Assembly (NCBI GenBank): GCA_030591195.1
Contig: JAUVBO010000255.1
Location: forward strand, 1-5,626
From: Pseudomonadota bacterium
GTDB taxonomy: Bacteria > Myxococcota > Polyangia > GCA-2747355 > JACKDQ01
DNA length: 5,626 nt
Direction of reading: 5' to 3'
A program made the translations under genes and the position numbers. Positions 5,544-5,626 of the stretch are shown here, piece by piece (position 1 is the first letter of the stretch; every line of letters begins with the position of its first letter). The notes beneath the pieces were generated by a model. It was not told the origin of the DNA and made no database searches. It worked only from the letters and a program-made list of their open reading frames with translations.

Positions 5544-5597
5544 GAGTGTCACTTTGGAGGGTGAGACGATTCATACACCCCGCCAAAGTTACACCTC
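5544..5597 (+). repeat. 54-bp repeat, copy 2
   Basis: This copy is identical in all 54 bases to 5419-5472, in the same orientation, 125 bp downstream. Its internal arms are at 5546-5563 and 5576-5594. The last 29 bases of the window beyond it show nothing recognisable, and whether further copies or a transposase gene follow cannot be seen. Confidence 0.9.
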
Positions 5598-5626
5598 GAC
5601 GATCAACCAGGCGGAGTTTCTGGCTA

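Noticed and set aside
5419..5597. CRISPR array
   Set aside because: There are only two full copies, each 54 bp and internally an imperfect inverted repeat, and the 71-bp gap between them contains a further related arm rather than a unique spacer. No cas genes are in the window.

Overview
The window looks like chromosomal DNA of a high-GC member of the Myxococcota (myxobacteria and relatives). The main evidence is the end of the long minus-strand protein: a Gly-Gly-Cys motif, a leucine-rich hydrophobic stretch and an arginine cluster, which is the layout of the MYXO-CTERM sorting tag. Strong G/C bias at third codon positions fits, and also explains the many long antisense open frames. I cannot name a genus.

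Layout. (1) Positions 2-574 (+) hold the 3' end of a gene with RCK (TrkA-N/TrkA-C) regulatory domains, probably the cytosolic tail of a cation:proton antiporter or a K+ transport subunit. (2) Thirty bases later, 605-1144 (+) encodes a small unrecognised protein with a beta-rich, vaguely FHA-like core and a C-terminal membrane anchor. (3) Converging on it across a 20-base gap, the minus strand (start about 3411, stop at 1165) encodes a secreted protein of about 748 residues. It resembles the two-barrel lipid-binding TULIP fold of the BPI/LBP/CETP family, followed by two Ig-like domains, a Pro-rich linker and the MYXO-CTERM tag. (4) Divergent from it, 3698-4996 (+) encodes a lipoprotein L,D-transpeptidase (YkuD family) with an added six-cysteine C-terminal domain. 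(5) From 4997 to the end I see no convincing gene. Positions 5419-5597 carry two identical 54-bp repeats, each an imperfect inverted repeat, with a third related arm between them; this looks like mobile-element ends, a MITE-like element or a cluster of protein-binding sites.

How the genes may work together. The two central genes both act outside the cytoplasm: one is predicted to be displayed at the cell surface and to hold a hydrophobic ligand, the other is membrane-tethered and remodels peptidoglycan. They share a 286-bp divergent intergenic region, so shared regulation is possible, but nothing here proves a joint function. The first two genes are close enough to be co-transcribed. The least expected items are the BPI-like TULIP protein with a myxobacterial surface tag, the cysteine-rich tail on the L,D-transpeptidase, and the repeat cluster at the right edge.
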